Assembly: GCF_947623445.1 (NCBI RefSeq)
Contig: NC_135246.1
Location: 10,895,856 to 10,959,855, forward strand
Direction: 5' to 3'
DNA length: 64,000 bases
Source of the DNA: Clavelina lepadiformis
Taxonomy: Eukaryota; Chordata; Ascidiacea; Aplousobranchia; Clavelinidae
The translations under genes were made by a program, and so were the position numbers. Positions 1 through 16,500 of this stretch are shown in pieces. Position 1 is the first letter of the stretch; every line of letters begins with the position of its first letter. Under the pieces are notes generated by a model. It was not told the DNA's origin. It saw only the letters and a list, made by a program, of their open reading frames with translations, and searched no databases.

Positions 1-5
1 TAGAC

Positions 6-295
6 CAGGGATGTCCAACCTGCGGCCTGCCTGAGATTTTTGTGCGGCCCGCTAGTCATTTTCATTCTAAAAGTATTATTTTGAACTATGAATCTTAGCC
101 TAATTAAAATGTACTAGTCAGCTTTTAGGGGCGCAGTATTAGTATAGTATGGGAGCAACATGATTATATATAACTATAAGACTCGAAGAAGTAAAGCACG
201 CATTTAGTACTTGGGTAATTTAATAGGTTCTGCGGCCCATTGAATTATTTCAAGTGACAATGCGGCCCACTATAATAAAAGGTTGGACATCCCTG
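6..295. mobile_element. hAT-like MITE at the window edge
   Basis: This is a non-autonomous DNA element of 290 bp. Its ends form an inverted repeat: it starts CAGGGATGTCCAACC and finishes GGTTGGACATCCCTG. Just inside the ends are GCGGCC-rich subterminal patches, as in many hAT families. The left target-site duplication is cut by the window edge; the five visible bases TAGAC recur within TATAGAC on the right. There is no coding capacity. Family assignment rests on the end sequence and its resemblance to the neighbouring elements. Confidence 0.7.
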
Positions 296-309
296 TATAG
301 ACTCTAGAC

Positions 310-610
310 CAGGGGCGGGCAACTTACCCAGTTGGCGGGCCCGATATGGGAAAATGAAGTACTTGGCGGGCCGGATTCCTGAGATGATACATTAATCGCG
401 TATTTATCCACCTATACAAGGAATAAATCGTATTTAATGTAAACTTTAAGTTTAAAAGCATAAAGACCATAAACAGCATTTAATGAATTTATTAACGTTA
501 TAACGTCGATTGGGGCAGACTGTGTCCGCGGGCCACATTATCATGTAAGATCGGAAACTGCCTGCAGGCAGCTCAAAATCTCGTCGCGGGCCGTATGTTG
601 CCCACCCCTG
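310..610. mobile_element. hAT (Buster-like) MITE with 8-bp target duplication
   Basis: This 301-bp element has inverted ends, CAGGGGCGGGCAAC on the left and GTTGCCCACCCCTG on the right. It is flanked by perfect 8-bp copies of CTCTAGAC at 302-309 and 611-618. An 8-bp duplication and CAGGG...CCCTG ends are hallmarks of the hAT superfamily. The central TA of the duplication fits the nnnTAnnn target preference described for the Buster branch. It has no open reading frame and is non-autonomous. It lies 15 bp from the preceding element. Confidence 0.85.
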
Positions 611-618
611 CTCTAGAC

Positions 619-1394
619 TATACCTGCTTGTGCTTTAAGGGGCACTAGAGATATTTTTTGAGAGCAAAGTGGCCATCTATAAAAAAAAGTTTTAAAATCA
701 CTGACAGGGTTGAACACTGATTTAGTTGATCTTTCTTGTACACTGCACAGTATTGCACTTTAAGTTTAAGAAGAGTAGGCTATATGACAGCAGGCTCACA
801 TCATATTTAGCATTGCTTAGACCTATATTATAGTCCAATAGTTATCATACTATTGTTCAGGATAAAGGATATGGATAAGAAACTATGTTGGTATAAGGTA
901 TAACCTTAAGGTTTGCTAATGTAGGTAAATCAGACCACGCTCTGTATTTATCATTTACAGTTTTCGTGGCAGGACAAAACTATTCTTATCTGGTAAATAT
1001 TGTTGATGCATATCATTAATACATATTAATACATTATGGTACAATACACCGTATTAATACATATCAATGTAATAATAATAGCAATTTTAGTAAATGTAAA
1101 TGGCACCTAAAGAAAAGAGAATATGGGTGCTTACTTGCATGGTTACACCTCTTTTTCGAAATGAATATAATTGACTTACTTGACAAACAATTAAGTGATT
1201 GATTGATTATATTTGCATATAAGGCTTACTGCCAAAAAACTAGTCTAACTGTCTAGGCCTAATATTACTTTGAATTTGTTTTTCATATTTAAGGATTGTT
1301 TATTAATACATAATCAATTTTGTATGGGTTTGTTAATTGGTTGAAGCCTACTAGCCTAAACACACTTGCATATTGCTTTCACTAGACTGGATTG
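619..1394. other. Gene-free upstream region of MCRS1
   Basis: This is AT-rich sequence with no recognisable gene or repeat. It must hold the promoter or leader of MCRS1. A pyrimidine-rich stretch ending in AG at 1384-1385 lies ten bases before the MCRS1 start codon and could be a splice or trans-splice acceptor. One copy of the palindrome TAGGCCTA lies near 1255. Confidence 0.5.
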
Positions 1395-2732
1395 ATGTCT
1401 GTTCATCAAAGTGAAGCTGCATCCATTGGTGGGCATCGTCGTCATTCTTCAAGATCAATAAAGCGAAGAAAGTTTGACGACGAACTTGTTGAAAGTAGTT
1501 TGCCATCCAAAACACAGCGTAAAAGTACTGACGGTACTGATGAAGTTCTATCAGGAAGTTCTGATATACTTAGCGTAACATGCGAAAGGCCCAGTGTAAG
1601 CATTATGAAACTTGACTTGTCCGAAAAAAGATTAACCCGTACTGGTGTTGAAAATGTTAAAAAAGTACCATCAATTCCTGGAACTTCATCAAATGAACGT
1701 AAATTAGCAAAACGGAAGAAGATTAAAAAGACAAGACAAGCTTTTGCAGCGGTCAAGGACATGGGCCGATGGAAGCCTACAGATGATATTTTACTCATTG
1801 ATGCCGTAGAACAAGTTCAGGATTTAAATCTTGTGCATATGGCTGTCAAATTTTCGTGTCACTTTACGTTAGAAGAGGTGCAAGAAAGATGGTATGCCTT
1901 GCTTTATGATCCTGTTATCTGTGCTCTTGCAAAACAGGCCATGAAGTCACTGCCATATGAAATTGCTGAGGAAACCCATGCACGTGCACTCTTCAGCAAG
2001 GAAGAGGAAGGTCTTTTGTCCAAAGTCTTAATGGCATCAAAGCCAACAAGAGACATCTTTCAGGAATTACTGGAAAACAATACTTCAGTATTTTATCGTT
2101 TACGCTCAGCTGCTTCGCTAGAGAAACACTGGTATCTGATGAAGGAAAACAATTTAATTGCAGACCAGTCTGTTCAACCTTTGTCCCAGGGTGATCAGAT
2201 TATGAGTTTTTCGGATGCGGAAGACATGTTGGATGATAAAGAACTTCTTTCTCATAAAGATGATCTTGTTGATCACGAAATGCAGATCACAGATAGGAAG
2301 CAAAAGCACGAAATTAAAAAACTGGAGGAAGAAGTTCCACGTTGGGAAGTATTGGTTAGCAGTGTAACTGGTGCTCCACTTCCAGAATTGGATCAGCATA
2401 CAATTGCTGTCTTACGTGGTAGACTTGTTCGTTACCTAATGAGGTCACGAGAAATTACCTTTGGTCGGTGCACTGAATATTCCGCAGTTGACATTGATTT
2501 GTCTTTGGAAGGACCAGCACACAAAGTCTCAAGAAAGCAAGGGACCATTAAGATGAAAAAGAATGGTGAATTTATATTAACAAATGAAGGCAAAAGGCCA
2601 ATCTATGTTGACGGAAAACCAATAATGAAAGGAAGTAAAGCAAGGTTGAATCATGAGGCCGTTATTGAAATTGCTTTGTTACGATTCGTGTTTTTATTCA
2701 ACAAACAACTGGTCAACACAGGTCTGGGGTAA
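1395..2732 (+). CDS. MCRS1: Microspherule protein 1 (MCRS1/MSP58), intronless
   Basis: MCRS1 is a nuclear and nucleolar protein found in the NSL histone acetyltransferase and INO80 complexes, with added spindle-assembly roles in vertebrates. The 445-residue reading frame is close to the vertebrate length. A basic, serine-rich N-terminus is followed by the MCRS N-terminal domain, which starts around MGRWKPTDDILLIDAV (residue ~125) and contains the WYALLYDP motif. An acidic linker and coil come next, and an FHA domain occupies roughly residues 350-440, with FGR near its start and a SRKQG phosphopeptide-loop motif. The ATG at 1395 is the first in frame; an AG acceptor-like site lies just upstream. 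The whole frame is a single exon, whereas the neighbours are split into many exons, so intron loss or a retrocopy origin is possible. The stop is 413 bp before the SNIP1 start. Confidence 0.93.
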   Translation: MSVHQSEAASIGGHRRHSSRSIKRRKFDDELVESSLPSKTQRKSTDGTDEVLSGSSDILSVTCERPSVSIMKLDLSEKRLTRTGVENVKKVPSIPGTSSNERKLAKRKKIKKTRQAFAAVKDMGRWKPTDDILLIDAVEQVQDLNLVHMAVKFSCHFTLEEVQERWYALLYDPVICALAKQAMKSLPYEIAEETHARALFSKEEEGLLSKVLMASKPTRDIFQELLENNTSVFYRLRSAASLEKHWYLMKENNLIADQSVQPLSQGDQIMSFSDAEDMLDDKELLSHKDDLVDHEMQITDRKQKHEIKKLEEEVPRWEVLVSSVTGAPLPELDQHTIAVLRGRLVRYLMRSREITFGRCTEYSAVDIDLSLEGPAHKVSRKQGTIKMKKNGEFILTNEGKRPIYVDGKPIMKGSKARLNHEAVIEIALLRFVFLFNKQLVNTGLG

Positions 2733-3145
2733 TGAAATGTACTATTTGCAAATATTTTTTCATGCAAAAAACATTTACCCTAATCGAAGTTGAAGTGACT
2801 ATTCACTATTTTGTTGTGTTTATACTTTGGAATCAACATGGTACATATTATCGCATACCGGTTAAACATTATTTTGGTATTGCGTAATGAGCTAAACATT
2901 TTCAGCTTGCACTTCTAGGAGCAACCACTTGCTGAATTCTATGTAGTTAAACAATTTTTTCACCATTTTATTCTTTAATTAGGTTGAAACCGGTGGTCTG
3001 TGAAAAGTAGTTGTTGAATTGATCACAAAGTCATAGCATTTCTTTGGACCCTCTGTTGTATTTATGTTTTAACTTTGCAATATTTTTCAAATATGTTTTT
3101 ACAGCAATTTGTAATCAAACTAGCTTGGTAACTGTCTATAGTAAA

Positions 3146-4849
3146 ATGCCAAAACAAGTCAGGCAAAACATTAGTGATTCAGAGGAATATTCAGGAAAAC
3201 ACAAGAAGCATAAAAAAGAGAAGGAGATACATGACTCTGAAAAAACAAAAAGAAAACCTAAGCAATATGCTTCCGACTTAAATGATTCAAGCCCAGATGT
3301 TTGTAAGCATTCAAAACAACATGATCCAAAAGAAGAAAGACGAAGATGTGATATATCTCCAGAAATGAAAAGAAGACACAATTATAGAAATGCGCACAAA
3401 AGTGAAGCAAGAAAAACAAGCAGATCACCAGATGAAAGAAGCCGGAAAAGATTATACAGGGATGATAATCGAGATAGACATCGTGACATTGATATTAAAA
3501 AGGAAGAAGACTTTGATCGAAGGCAGGAAGAACTAAGTAGACGAAGGAGAGGTAAATATAAAAGCAATATTTTTTACATGATTCCAAATAGATTTTGGGG
3601 TAATACTTTTTGAAAAGTTTTGGAAATAATATTGAATTATAACATTAACAGTGCTAAAACACAGCGTTTTTTAGACAGACCTTATCGACAACACAGACCT
3701 GATATTCATGTTAAACAAGAGCGACATGATCGCGGTTATAGTCGATCTAGAAATGGTGTGTATAAACAAGCTTTTTTGTAAACTAGTCTCTTATATATAG
3801 GCTAGCATATCTGAAGAAATGCTCAAAAATCATCAGAAACATTAAAATTTTACTTTTTATGCTGTTGACCTTTTATTCGTCATTTTAGCTGACAGAAATG
3901 AACGTGGAAGGCATGATGACCAGAGAAGGGAAGAATGGGAAAGACGTCAAAGGACAGGAGAAACAGAAAAAGCATTTAAAAGTAAAATATTTTGTTTTTC
4001 ACAAAAGCATTATATACTGTGATTGGTCTGTTTTGTGACATTGTTTTTTCTTACTTGATTTCATGATAGATGACGAGGAAAAGCCAACGGAAAAGGAAAA
4101 ACCAAACCTTGGTTTGTCAGGAGCTTTGACCGAAGACACCAACACATTCCGTGGCGTTGTTATTAAGTACAACGAACCTCCTGAAGCTAGGATACCTAAA
4201 AAGAAGTGGAGACTTTACCCATTTAAGGGGACTGAAGCTTTGAAGGTCGTTGCTTCATCATAAAACTTTTGGATCTAGTGTTTATTGTTGTGATATTGTT
4301 GATAGACTCTACACCTTCATCGACAAAGTGCGTTCTTGCTTGGAAGGCAGCGAAGGATTGCAGACATTCCTGTAGACCACCCATCCTGTTCCAAGCAGCA
4401 TGCTGTTCTGCAATTTCGGTATATTTATATAAAAGCCTTTTGCTTATCAGTGTATGTTAATGTGAAATTTTGATCTTTTTATGAAATCCCAAGTCACATT
4501 TATTCAGCATGATTGAAGAAGAAACTGATGGTGTTTTGCGTCGAAAGGTGAAACCATACATCATTGATCTAGCTGCTGCTAATGGGACATATGTCAACAA
4601 CGAAAAAATTGAAGCACAAAGGTAAACTAGTGTTAACTAATGAAAACATTGTAAACACTTAAGATCACACAGTGCGATTTCATCGATACATGTGAAACAT
4701 CATCATCTATTTGCTGCAGGTACGTTGAACTGAAAGAGCAAGATGTCTTAAAGTTTGGGTTCAGTTCAAGAGAGTATGTGCTTCTGCATGACAAAAGTGA
4801 CACGAGTGTAGTGGATGATGAAAGTGGAGCTGAAGATGAAGAGGACTGA
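3146..4849 (+). CDS. SNIP1: Smad nuclear-interacting protein 1 (SNIP1), 7 exons
   Basis: SNIP1 is a nuclear FHA protein linked to the spliceosome (RES complex), miRNA processing and TGF-beta signalling. Exons are 3146-3551, 3675-3755, 3889-3981, 4070-4245, 4306-4418, 4508-4621 and 4720-4849. Phases close to give 370 residues. The N-terminal half is lysine/arginine/serine rich, as in the family. The C-terminal half carries the signature EARIPKKKWRLYPF, then an FHA domain with LLGRQRRIADIPVDHPSCSK, an ANGTYVNN turn and LKFGFSSREYVLLH, ending in an acidic tail. I chose ATG 3146 (MPKQVRQ) because the in-frame codons upstream (from 3044) are hydrophobic and lie across a TTTTTACAG acceptor-like site ending near 3104. 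A polyadenylation-like AATAAA lies at 5147-5152. Confidence 0.93.
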
Positions 4850-5570
4850 ACCGACAACATTCCCAATGAAAAATTCAGCCTGACGCCTTTCCCTTATTTT
4901 GTGGCTTGTTTTCAAGTCAAGAATGGAGATTTATTTAGAGCTGAAACGATTTGGTACATCAGCTTGTAGGGAATGAATTACTACTGCATTCCTCTGAGCA
5001 ACCAACGTATGGATTGACTACTATGAGGAATGAGGATATTTGCAAAAAAACACATGCTCTGCTGTTATTGCACTTTGTTACCATTGCCCTGTCCAATTTA
5101 TGAAAACATGCATTAGCAATATTTGTATTCAAAATGCACAATTTATAATAAATTGTTTTTTCTCTTTAGTAATGTCCATAGTCCTGAAAATGGCGTAGTT
5201 GTTTATTGGATTGCCCTTCATATACTTCGACAACTTTCTGACAGATGTTCAAATATCAAAAGTGTTGTATTGGTTTACGGTTGTTGGAAACCAAACCCTT
5301 TTGCTTGGAACGTGGTTATTTTTTATCATTTGATTAGTTAATAGCCCTTGCATCTCTATCTGTTGTCAAATGAGTGGTTTATAGGTCTTTTACACATTCA
5401 TTTACAGTTTCCAAATAATGTTTAAACTCTTTTACAAGGCCGAGCAAACTTTGTTTTAACTGCCTGTTATTATAAGCCCTCGAAGTGAATCACTGCATAC
5501 GTTTTAAACATAAAATGTCTGTTTTTCAGATGCAATAGGTAGCGTTAAGAGTAACTTAAGCTACTGAACG
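4850..5570 (+). other. SNIP1-OXA1L intergenic / 3' UTR region
   Basis: No gene is seen here. It holds the likely SNIP1 3' UTR with AATAAA at 5147-5152, followed at once by a long pyrimidine tract ending CTTTAG near 5169. A second tract ending TTTTTCAG lies near 5529, about 40 bp before the OXA1L ATG. Either tract could serve as a trans-splice acceptor for a downstream gene in an operon. Confidence 0.45.
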
Positions 5571-7363
5571 ATGCTCCAGTTACGTATGATAAAAGCATCA
5601 TGCCTGCTTTCAAGACATGTGTGTCAAAACGTATATATTGCCAATTATAGGCAAAGTATATTGCAAGCTTCCAAGCCATGGAAAAACGCATCACTACATA
5701 GACTGTTTAGTGTAACATCATGCTTTAATGCCGCACAAAATGTAAATGTGGAATTACCTTCTATTCCCGCAACTACACCCATTAATGCAGATGTGACACA
5801 GTTTAGTGACGTTGTGACCAAAATTGTTGACCCTCCTTTCACAGAGTTGGGTTTAGCAACTGGTTGGGCTCCATCACACTGGATACAAAGTTTCTTGGAG
5901 ACAGTTCATTTAACCACAGATATGTCTTGGTCGACAACGCTTATTGTTGGAACTTTTGCGCTTAGATTAATTCTCTTACCTGTTTTTGTAAAGACCCGGA
6001 AAGGAATGATAAATTATAGAAACCACTCACCAAAACTTATGGTAAATATTTGCTTTATATTGCTGGAGTTGTGTTCTTGATGTTACTGTTTATATCAAGG
6101 AGATGTAGTAGCTAAATATAAAATAGGCTCGAAAAGAAGCAGTTTTGGATTGAAAATGCTACGCTTGTTTTGCAGAGTATACGAGAAAAATTCTCGTCAG
6201 CTATCAGGCGAAACGATTTGGAAACAAGTAGAAGAGCGAGATCAAAACTTAAGTCGTATAGCAATGAGCACAAAATCGGGGGTAGACACTGTAAGTTGTC
6301 ATTTGATGATAATATAATCGATGAAAGGCATAGGTCTTATGACTGATTTTACCATATATCACATCATTTTGTTACAGTGCTTATGAACAACTTGCCTATG
6401 CCAATGATTTTTTTGTCATGCATGATTGCTTTAAGAGGCATGTGTGGTGCTCCTGTTCCTTCGTTGGAAGCTGCAGAATTTTTTTGGATTTCCAGCTTAA
6501 CTGCTCCTGACCCGTACAGAATTTTACCAGCACTGGCAGGAACTGTGTTCAGTATTAGTATTTTTACATCTTTAAAGCTTGGGTCGGTACCAGTATCACC
6601 GGCTATCAACAGGTTAGGATATTCTTCAGGTATAACAGAATTATTTGCAAACATTTTTAATAGATTCACTGGGCTTGAATATTTAAACGGTTTATTTGAC
6701 AAGTCAACTTTGAAATTGTAAATCTGAAAACCTATTTTAATTGTCTATAGAAATCTTAAATACATCTGTTTATTGCCTCCAATACTTGTGCCATTGCTGT
6801 TTGGTCATTGGTCCAGTGCAATTGGATTGTACGTTCTGACAAACAGCTTGGCTACATTTGGAGTGACACTACTTTTGCTCAGTGAAACAGTAAAACAGAA
6901 GCTGAATTTTCCTGAGGTTGGTCCCTTTTAGTTACCTATTTTATTTAGTTAATCAGTTAGTAATTTATGTTTATTTATATGTGGGGCTTTGTGTTTGGTT
7001 AGTTATTCTTGCTTAGGAAGTGCTCATTATTTGCCTCTTGCCATAGATTGCATAAAATCAACATGAGATAAATGCAATCTGACTTTGATGTTAATATTAT
7101 TTTATCAGATGGTCCAACATGAATCTACTGGATTTAAAAGTGTATTGAAAACTACGTTAGACAAGAGTAGAAGACAAACTGAACTAAAACTAGAAGATAG
7201 AGAAATAAAAAAATTGGCTAAAGCTTTAACAAAGGAGCGTAAAAAGGAGTTAAAGGGTTCTCCACCTGCACTCTATGAAATTGGAACCCAGGCAAAGTTA
7301 AAAATTGACATTCCAGACTTCAAAAAAGATTGGAGGCCTCCTAGAGTGAACATTTATGATTGA
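5571..7363 (+). CDS. OXA1L: Mitochondrial inner-membrane insertase OXA1L, 5 exons
   Basis: OXA1L is a YidC/Oxa1/Alb3 insertase that places mitochondrially made and some imported proteins into the inner membrane and binds mitoribosomes. Exons are 5571-6041, 6176-6290, 6378-6612, 6751-6916 and 7109-7363; phases close at 413 residues, near the human length. The N-terminus is basic and hydroxylated with no early acidic residues, as expected for a matrix presequence. The core begins FTELGLATGWAPSHWIQ. Hydrophobic segments follow around WSTTLIVGTFALRLI, PMIFLSCMIALRGM, and the exon 4 region. A conserved-looking stretch reads PVPSLEAAEFFWISSLTAPD. The C-terminal tail is highly charged and lysine rich, matching the ribosome-binding tail of this family. 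AATAAA at 7455-7460 is a plausible poly(A) signal. RINT1 starts only 300 bp downstream on the same strand. Confidence 0.93.
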
Positions 7364-7662
7364 CTGACTTTAGCTCATTCTATTTCGATTAGAGTTACAA
7401 TTTGCTGTTCTTTGAATTTTAACAGTACTGTATTCAATTTTTAGAGACATTTTCAATAAATGCAATCTTTCAAACGATAGCATTTAATCAGTGCATTACT
7501 GGCTGCTGTGTAAATGGTGATTGTGGGAACTGTTGAATTTGATAAACATATTGTGTGATATTGTATTTTTTCGTGCAGGTAAAAGTGTATATCTTTGAAG
7601 AGATCAGCTTCCAATTTTTTTCTTGTCTTTTAGTGCAAGGATATTGCTATCGGTAGTAAAAT

Positions 7663-12673
<5,011 letters not shown>

Positions 12674-13576
12674 CATTGAAATTAATGTTTTTTTGTTTAT
12701 AAAGCATTTAATAACGGTTACATTAGCAATCTCGTTTTAGTGCAATATGGTACAATAAATATCCTGTTGGGTGGCACAAGTATTGGTTTTGCTTGCATAT
12801 AATAGTCAGGAACTTCAGACACTTAGTGCGTGAAAACGATTCCTGGAAAAATTAGCATACTCTGGGTTTGCATTGGTGTAATGAACTTCTTCCGACAGTT
12901 AAATGCATAAACCTCAAGAGACATCTGCGTGTGATCCTCCTTTCACGCGTAATTTCCCAAGCTTAAAGGAGAACGTTATCTTATTGCTATGGGGTGCGGG
13001 ATTCCCACCGAATTCATAACGTTTAGAATGAATAAAAAAAGTACAGGGTGTCCAGAAATTATCGGTACTACTTCATTATGTATTTAGAAAGTTTTACTGA
13101 TAGTTTGTTTCAGGTTGAAAGATTTTGTACGTGTGCACCATCAGTCGCACGTAGGATGTTCAATTTCTTGCTACAGTATTGGTAGCAATTGCTGTCTTGG
13201 ACTGGTGATTGATATATTTTATAAAACCCCCGCAGAAAAAGAATCCAACAGAGTCAAGGACGACCAAGAAATTGAACTATCCAATATACCGATTTGGATT
13301 GCGGGACTTGATCACTAAATAAATTAAAAATTACTTCATAAAGAATCTATAAATATTCAACGTCTTATTTCAAGTAACAGCTCTACCCTACTGACTGTCA
13401 CTACTTTTTCGTATGAAGTACAAACGGAATTCGTTTCTGCCTCAATCTCATATCTCCTGGGGATCAAGTTCGTATCGACCTATACCTGGTGCTTCATGCA
13501 CCACGTATGACGAACACTGTTGTGTTGCCATATGCATAACAAGAATAGTAGAAAGCAACATTTTATTTTCTCCAAC
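12674..13576. other. Convergent intergenic region RINT1 / RPL24
   Basis: This 900-bp gap separates two convergent genes. The left part is the RINT1 3' UTR with AATAAA at 12754-12759. CAGGGTGTCCAGAAATTA at about 13045 resembles a mariner-type terminus, but I found no matching end. The poly(A) signal of RPL24 (AATAAA on the - strand, 13562-13567) sits in the last bases. I see no gene. Confidence 0.5.
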
Positions 13577-16500
13577 TTATCGCTTTCCACCAACTCTTGG
13601 TGCCGGGGCACGAATGTTCTTTGCTGCCTTCATCTTTTGCGCTGAAGGCTTTACTTTTTGAACCTTCTTGGCTTGTTCAGTGGCTTTTTTCTTTTCCTTA
13701 GCCGCCCTGTATAATAAAATGCATTAATATCATACACCCCCAGAAATAAAAAATCAAACATTAAAGAAAGTAAGTGAAAATGGCCAAAACAATTGCCAGT
13801 TGATTATCATGATGAGTATATATTAGGATGTTTCATTTTATATTCTATACCAGGAGGCAGGGAATAACCAAACTTAGAGTGGGTCACATAAAGTTTCTGC
13901 ATTAATAAAAATACTTTTCGCAACCGTTTTTTCTGGACTTGTGATTAGTGCGCAATAACTTGTGGCACCCTTGCGAAACGCAAATGACACCCTAGGGTCC
14001 GCAGCACCCCGGTTGTTGCAAAATTGCTCTTTTTCATACAACCAAATTAAAGTTGTATGAAGTCTACAAACACTGATGGATCAGTAAATGGAATGTATCT
14101 ACATTACATCAGTCACTGTTTTTCTTTGGCACAATGCTTGTGTATCAAACTAAATACTACCAAAATCCCTTAAGCAAAAAGACTGTTCAATTAGGTTTTC
14201 AAAGTACTAATCAGTGTATGAGAGGAAAGCAGTGTCTCCACTTCTTTTTGATATTGGCTTATTGCCCATGCTCATTCTATGCAGTGGATGGAAAAAACAC
14301 TGAGGAAAGGGAAATAAACACATGACATGCACAATTTGATAATTCAGTGGGGGCCGCCAAAATAAACTGGGAACTAGAATGGAATCGAATCAAAATTAGT
14401 ACATTATCTACAACAGTGTTAATTTAAGATTTTCAAATACAAAGTGCTTTTTCCTTAAGTAACTGGGAAAAACTATATCGCAAATAACAAGCTGCTATCA
14501 TTCATTCCCTACAGTATAAGCTACACGATCATTCATTACATGGAGGTGTATTATTCTCTTTAACTTCTTAAGATTAGCTCTTTATTTTGCAAATTTAATT
14601 TGTCATGGCGGGACAGATTTCGCCATGAGCCAGCTTGTTGACCCTAATGCTATATGGTCATGTTTACTGTAGTACCTACTTTATAGCCTGTTCACGTTGA
14701 GCCTTTCGCACCTCCGGCTTTTGGTTTCGCTTGGCGAGAATTTCACCCCAAGAGGCCCCTTGAATGGCTCGCTGAAATTTTATATTTCTGCGAGTTCGTT
14801 TTTTGGCAACTTCCTCCTGCAAGTAGTTATTTATGTTAGTTAGTTCACTTTTAAGTTATGTCTTGTAAACCTATTACTAGTGCAATGCTTGTTATTCTAT
14901 ACTTATCATATAATTTGCATTATCCTTGCTGTAATGCTAAACATAAACAATGCCTTTAATCATGAAATGTGTAGGAGTAATATAGAAAATTGTTCAAAGT
15001 CACAACAACACTTTTGTCACTACCATTAAAACTAGTATACATAATTATATATGTATACTATTATATAGTTTTAGAAGGCATAATTAATATACTTAATGCA
15101 CACTTGAACAAACCTTAACAAATTATATACAGAGGCTTGCAAGTTTTTTTTCTAAGGATACAAGCTCACGGTAAATCATTATTTGTCATGTACCATTCAA
15201 TCAGATTAGAGTTTGAAAACATTATATTTTTGATGTTCCAAAATAATTTTCAATTGCACAGTATGTATCAGATTTTTTTTAAATAGTAGAAAATTCACCA
15301 ACTGCAAAGTTTCAATTTTGCACATAAAATTCAAGATTAATTTTCATAAATATGAGTAGTATTCACAATAAAACATCAAAGTTAAGTAATAAAACACCTG
15401 CACTGAATTTGGATTCAAATAAACTTACTCTATTTGCTAAAAAGCAGCAGACTTTACCTAGATGAATTTGCTTGCTAATTTTTTTTATGTAAGAATGCGT
15501 TCCCCATAAAGGCTAAACTTTACAGCCCAGTACAAAACATAAAACTTATTACCAAAAATACAATTTTGTATTTTGCACATTTCAACATTTATAGCTAAGT
15601 TGATATCATAGAAAATATGTCACAATTTGGGTAACAAGGATTAAATATGACATGGTTGTGCACTGGACTTGATAAAACTAACGTGCCACACACAATGTAA
15701 TCGAGCCTTCAGCACCACGGTGAGTTACGCTGACAGTGTACGTTTTTTTTGTCTACACGTGCAAAGTGAACTTACAATTGCCATAATTACGCCAGACGTG
15801 AATTGGCTTTGCCACACTTCAGCATACGCATCACACAGATGACATAATGCATTGGGCTTCACCATGTGCCCTAATGTGAAGTTGCAAAGTTTTTGTAATC
15901 AAGAATGAAACAATGTTGTGTGAAAACTTCTGAGTTTCAATTGACCATTCAACCATTTTATTATTATCATTGGCGCGGTGACAACAAATCAGTGCAAATT
16001 AGTTATTATTGTTAACAACATGTGCTAATGCAAGACAAAATCGCCAAAAGCTAGATGGCTTAAAACATGCTTGGAAATAATGACGGTGATAAATTGTTAA
16101 TTATTTATTGATAACTAGCACTGCCATTAAGCCAATTTGGGTTAAAAATCCTTAGTGGAAAGTAGGGCACCTTTATGCACAAGGAACCTGAATGTGCAGG
16201 CCAAACTTTTTCATCTTTACACTGATTTATAATAAAGAAAACTGGTTGATTGAAAGCTAAATTGTAATAAATATATTGGGGCTACAGTGCAAGCCATCAA
16301 ATAAAATTTACGTCTTTGCAGAAACAATATCTTGTTGAAAACTGCCGTACTTTCCTGTCAGGAAAACAAGAACAGCGTCTCTTTTGCTTTTACATTCCCG
16401 CATGAAGAAAGTGTAGGAGAAACCAAAGAAATTCAATCTCGATTTTTTAACGAAACCGACAGTAGTTGGTAGTAGCCTAGGCCTATTTACTCAAAATAAT

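Noticed and set aside
3044-3145. Upstream in-frame start for SNIP1
   Set aside because: The extra residues are hydrophobic and unlike the family, and they cross an acceptor-like TTTTTACAG; ATG 3146 begins the typical basic region.
6364-6721. Open frames on both strands over one OXA1L exon
   Set aside because: The - strand frame (6364-6702) is a shadow of the conserved exon. The + strand frame is the exon itself plus intron read-through past 6612.
13045-13065. CAGGGTGTCCAGAAATTA resembling a mariner terminus
   Set aside because: No matching inverted end or TA duplication was found nearby.
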